From a virus, in the IMG/VR virus record IMGVR_UViG_3300037993_001242, positions 1-64,000 of that record: DNA of 64,000 nucleotides; one strand, 5' to 3'. The number at the start of each line of letters is the position of its first letter. The stretch's first letter is position 1. The notes beneath the pieces are model-generated. The model was given only the letters and a program-made list of their open reading frames with translations. It was not told where the DNA came from and ran no database searches. Shown here one piece after another: positions 63,801 to 64,000 of the stretch. A program made the translations under genes and the position numbers.

Positions 63801-64000
63801 TCATCGGCTGGTACCGAATATGACCGGCTGGCCGGTACCAAAGGGCGCACGTTCTTCGCTCGGCTGCGAAGCTTGTCCGGTCGGGCCAACCAGCACCGGC
63901 TGGCCCCATGGCTGGAACGTGCCGCGTAAAAACGGACTGCCAAAGCGTATACCAAGCTGCCGCCACGCATCGACCCAATCCGTGGCCGTGACCGACTGCG
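63801..64000 (-). CDS. Partial protein cut by right edge (C-terminus)
   Basis: The last about 65 codons of a minus-strand gene. It reads W-V-D-A-W-R-Q-L-G-I-R-F-G and ends with F-G-T-G-Q-P-V-I-F-G-T-S-R then TGA. The Gly/Pro/Gln-rich end resembles a virion or tail protein. Other frames are less protein-like. The stretch 63726-63800 holds no clear feature. Confidence 0.5.
   Translation of the reverse strand, partial: QSVTATDWVDAWRQLGIRFGSPFLRGTFQPWGQPVLVGPTGQASQPSEERAPFGTGQPVIFGTSR

Noticed and set aside
63684-63929. Plus-strand ORF near the right edge
   Set aside because: It starts inside tRNA-Glu; the opposite-strand frame reads as a better protein end.

Overview
This window looks like part of the genome of a large T4-like tailed phage (myovirus, possibly a jumbo phage). 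The evidence is a gp23-type major capsid protein, a gp21-type prohead protease fused to a scaffold-like tail, a gp13-like neck protein, a gpD/gp27-like baseplate hub, a tape-measure-like protein, a UvsX/RecA recombinase, a gp32-like ssDNA-binding protein, a gp46/Rad50-like ATPase and an SF1 helicase. No rRNA or housekeeping gene is present. Most genes lack a Shine-Dalgarno sequence. The host cannot be named from the sequence.

Layout. 1-13.7 kb: mainly minus-strand virion genes (structural proteins, hub, SWIM and PDZ proteins, tape measure), plus the Rad50-like gene. 13.8-24.2 kb: mixed DNA metabolism and small unknown genes (DUF932, UvrD-like helicase, PLD-like protein) broken up by homing endonucleases. 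24.2-30.2 kb: head morphogenesis block. 30.2-38.5 kb: transcription and recombination block with two divergent sigma-like factors, UvsX and SSB. 38.5-41.3 kb: two glycosyltransferases. 41.3-50.4 kb: neck region, a ligase-like protein and unknown genes. 50.4-64 kb: an RNA-rich region with 25 tRNAs (all five leucine acceptors and an initiator), a tmRNA, a Ro60 (TROVE-vWA) gene with a nearby Y-RNA-like RNA, other structured RNA candidates, and many small genes.

Three themes link the genes. (1) About a dozen otherwise unrelated small proteins share an N-terminal tag of the form M-x-A-K-x-I-V-x-x-L-L-E, often followed by P-K-D-Y-L. It ends in an L-x-E site like the one cut by T4 prohead proteases, and such a protease is encoded here, so I infer a set of capsid-targeted internal proteins. 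(2) A heptamer GTARTTA lies 4-6 nt upstream of the start codon of many virion and tagged genes and decides several GTG starts. It may be a late-gene promoter (giving nearly leaderless mRNAs) or a translation signal. (3) The RNA region combines Ro60, a circularly permuted tRNA-like Y RNA, tmRNA and a large tRNA set, which suggests phage control of RNA quality and translation. An 8-bp palindrome, YGTATACR, is strongly over-represented and unexplained.

All homology calls come from reading motifs; no search was run. Start codons are uncertain where stated.
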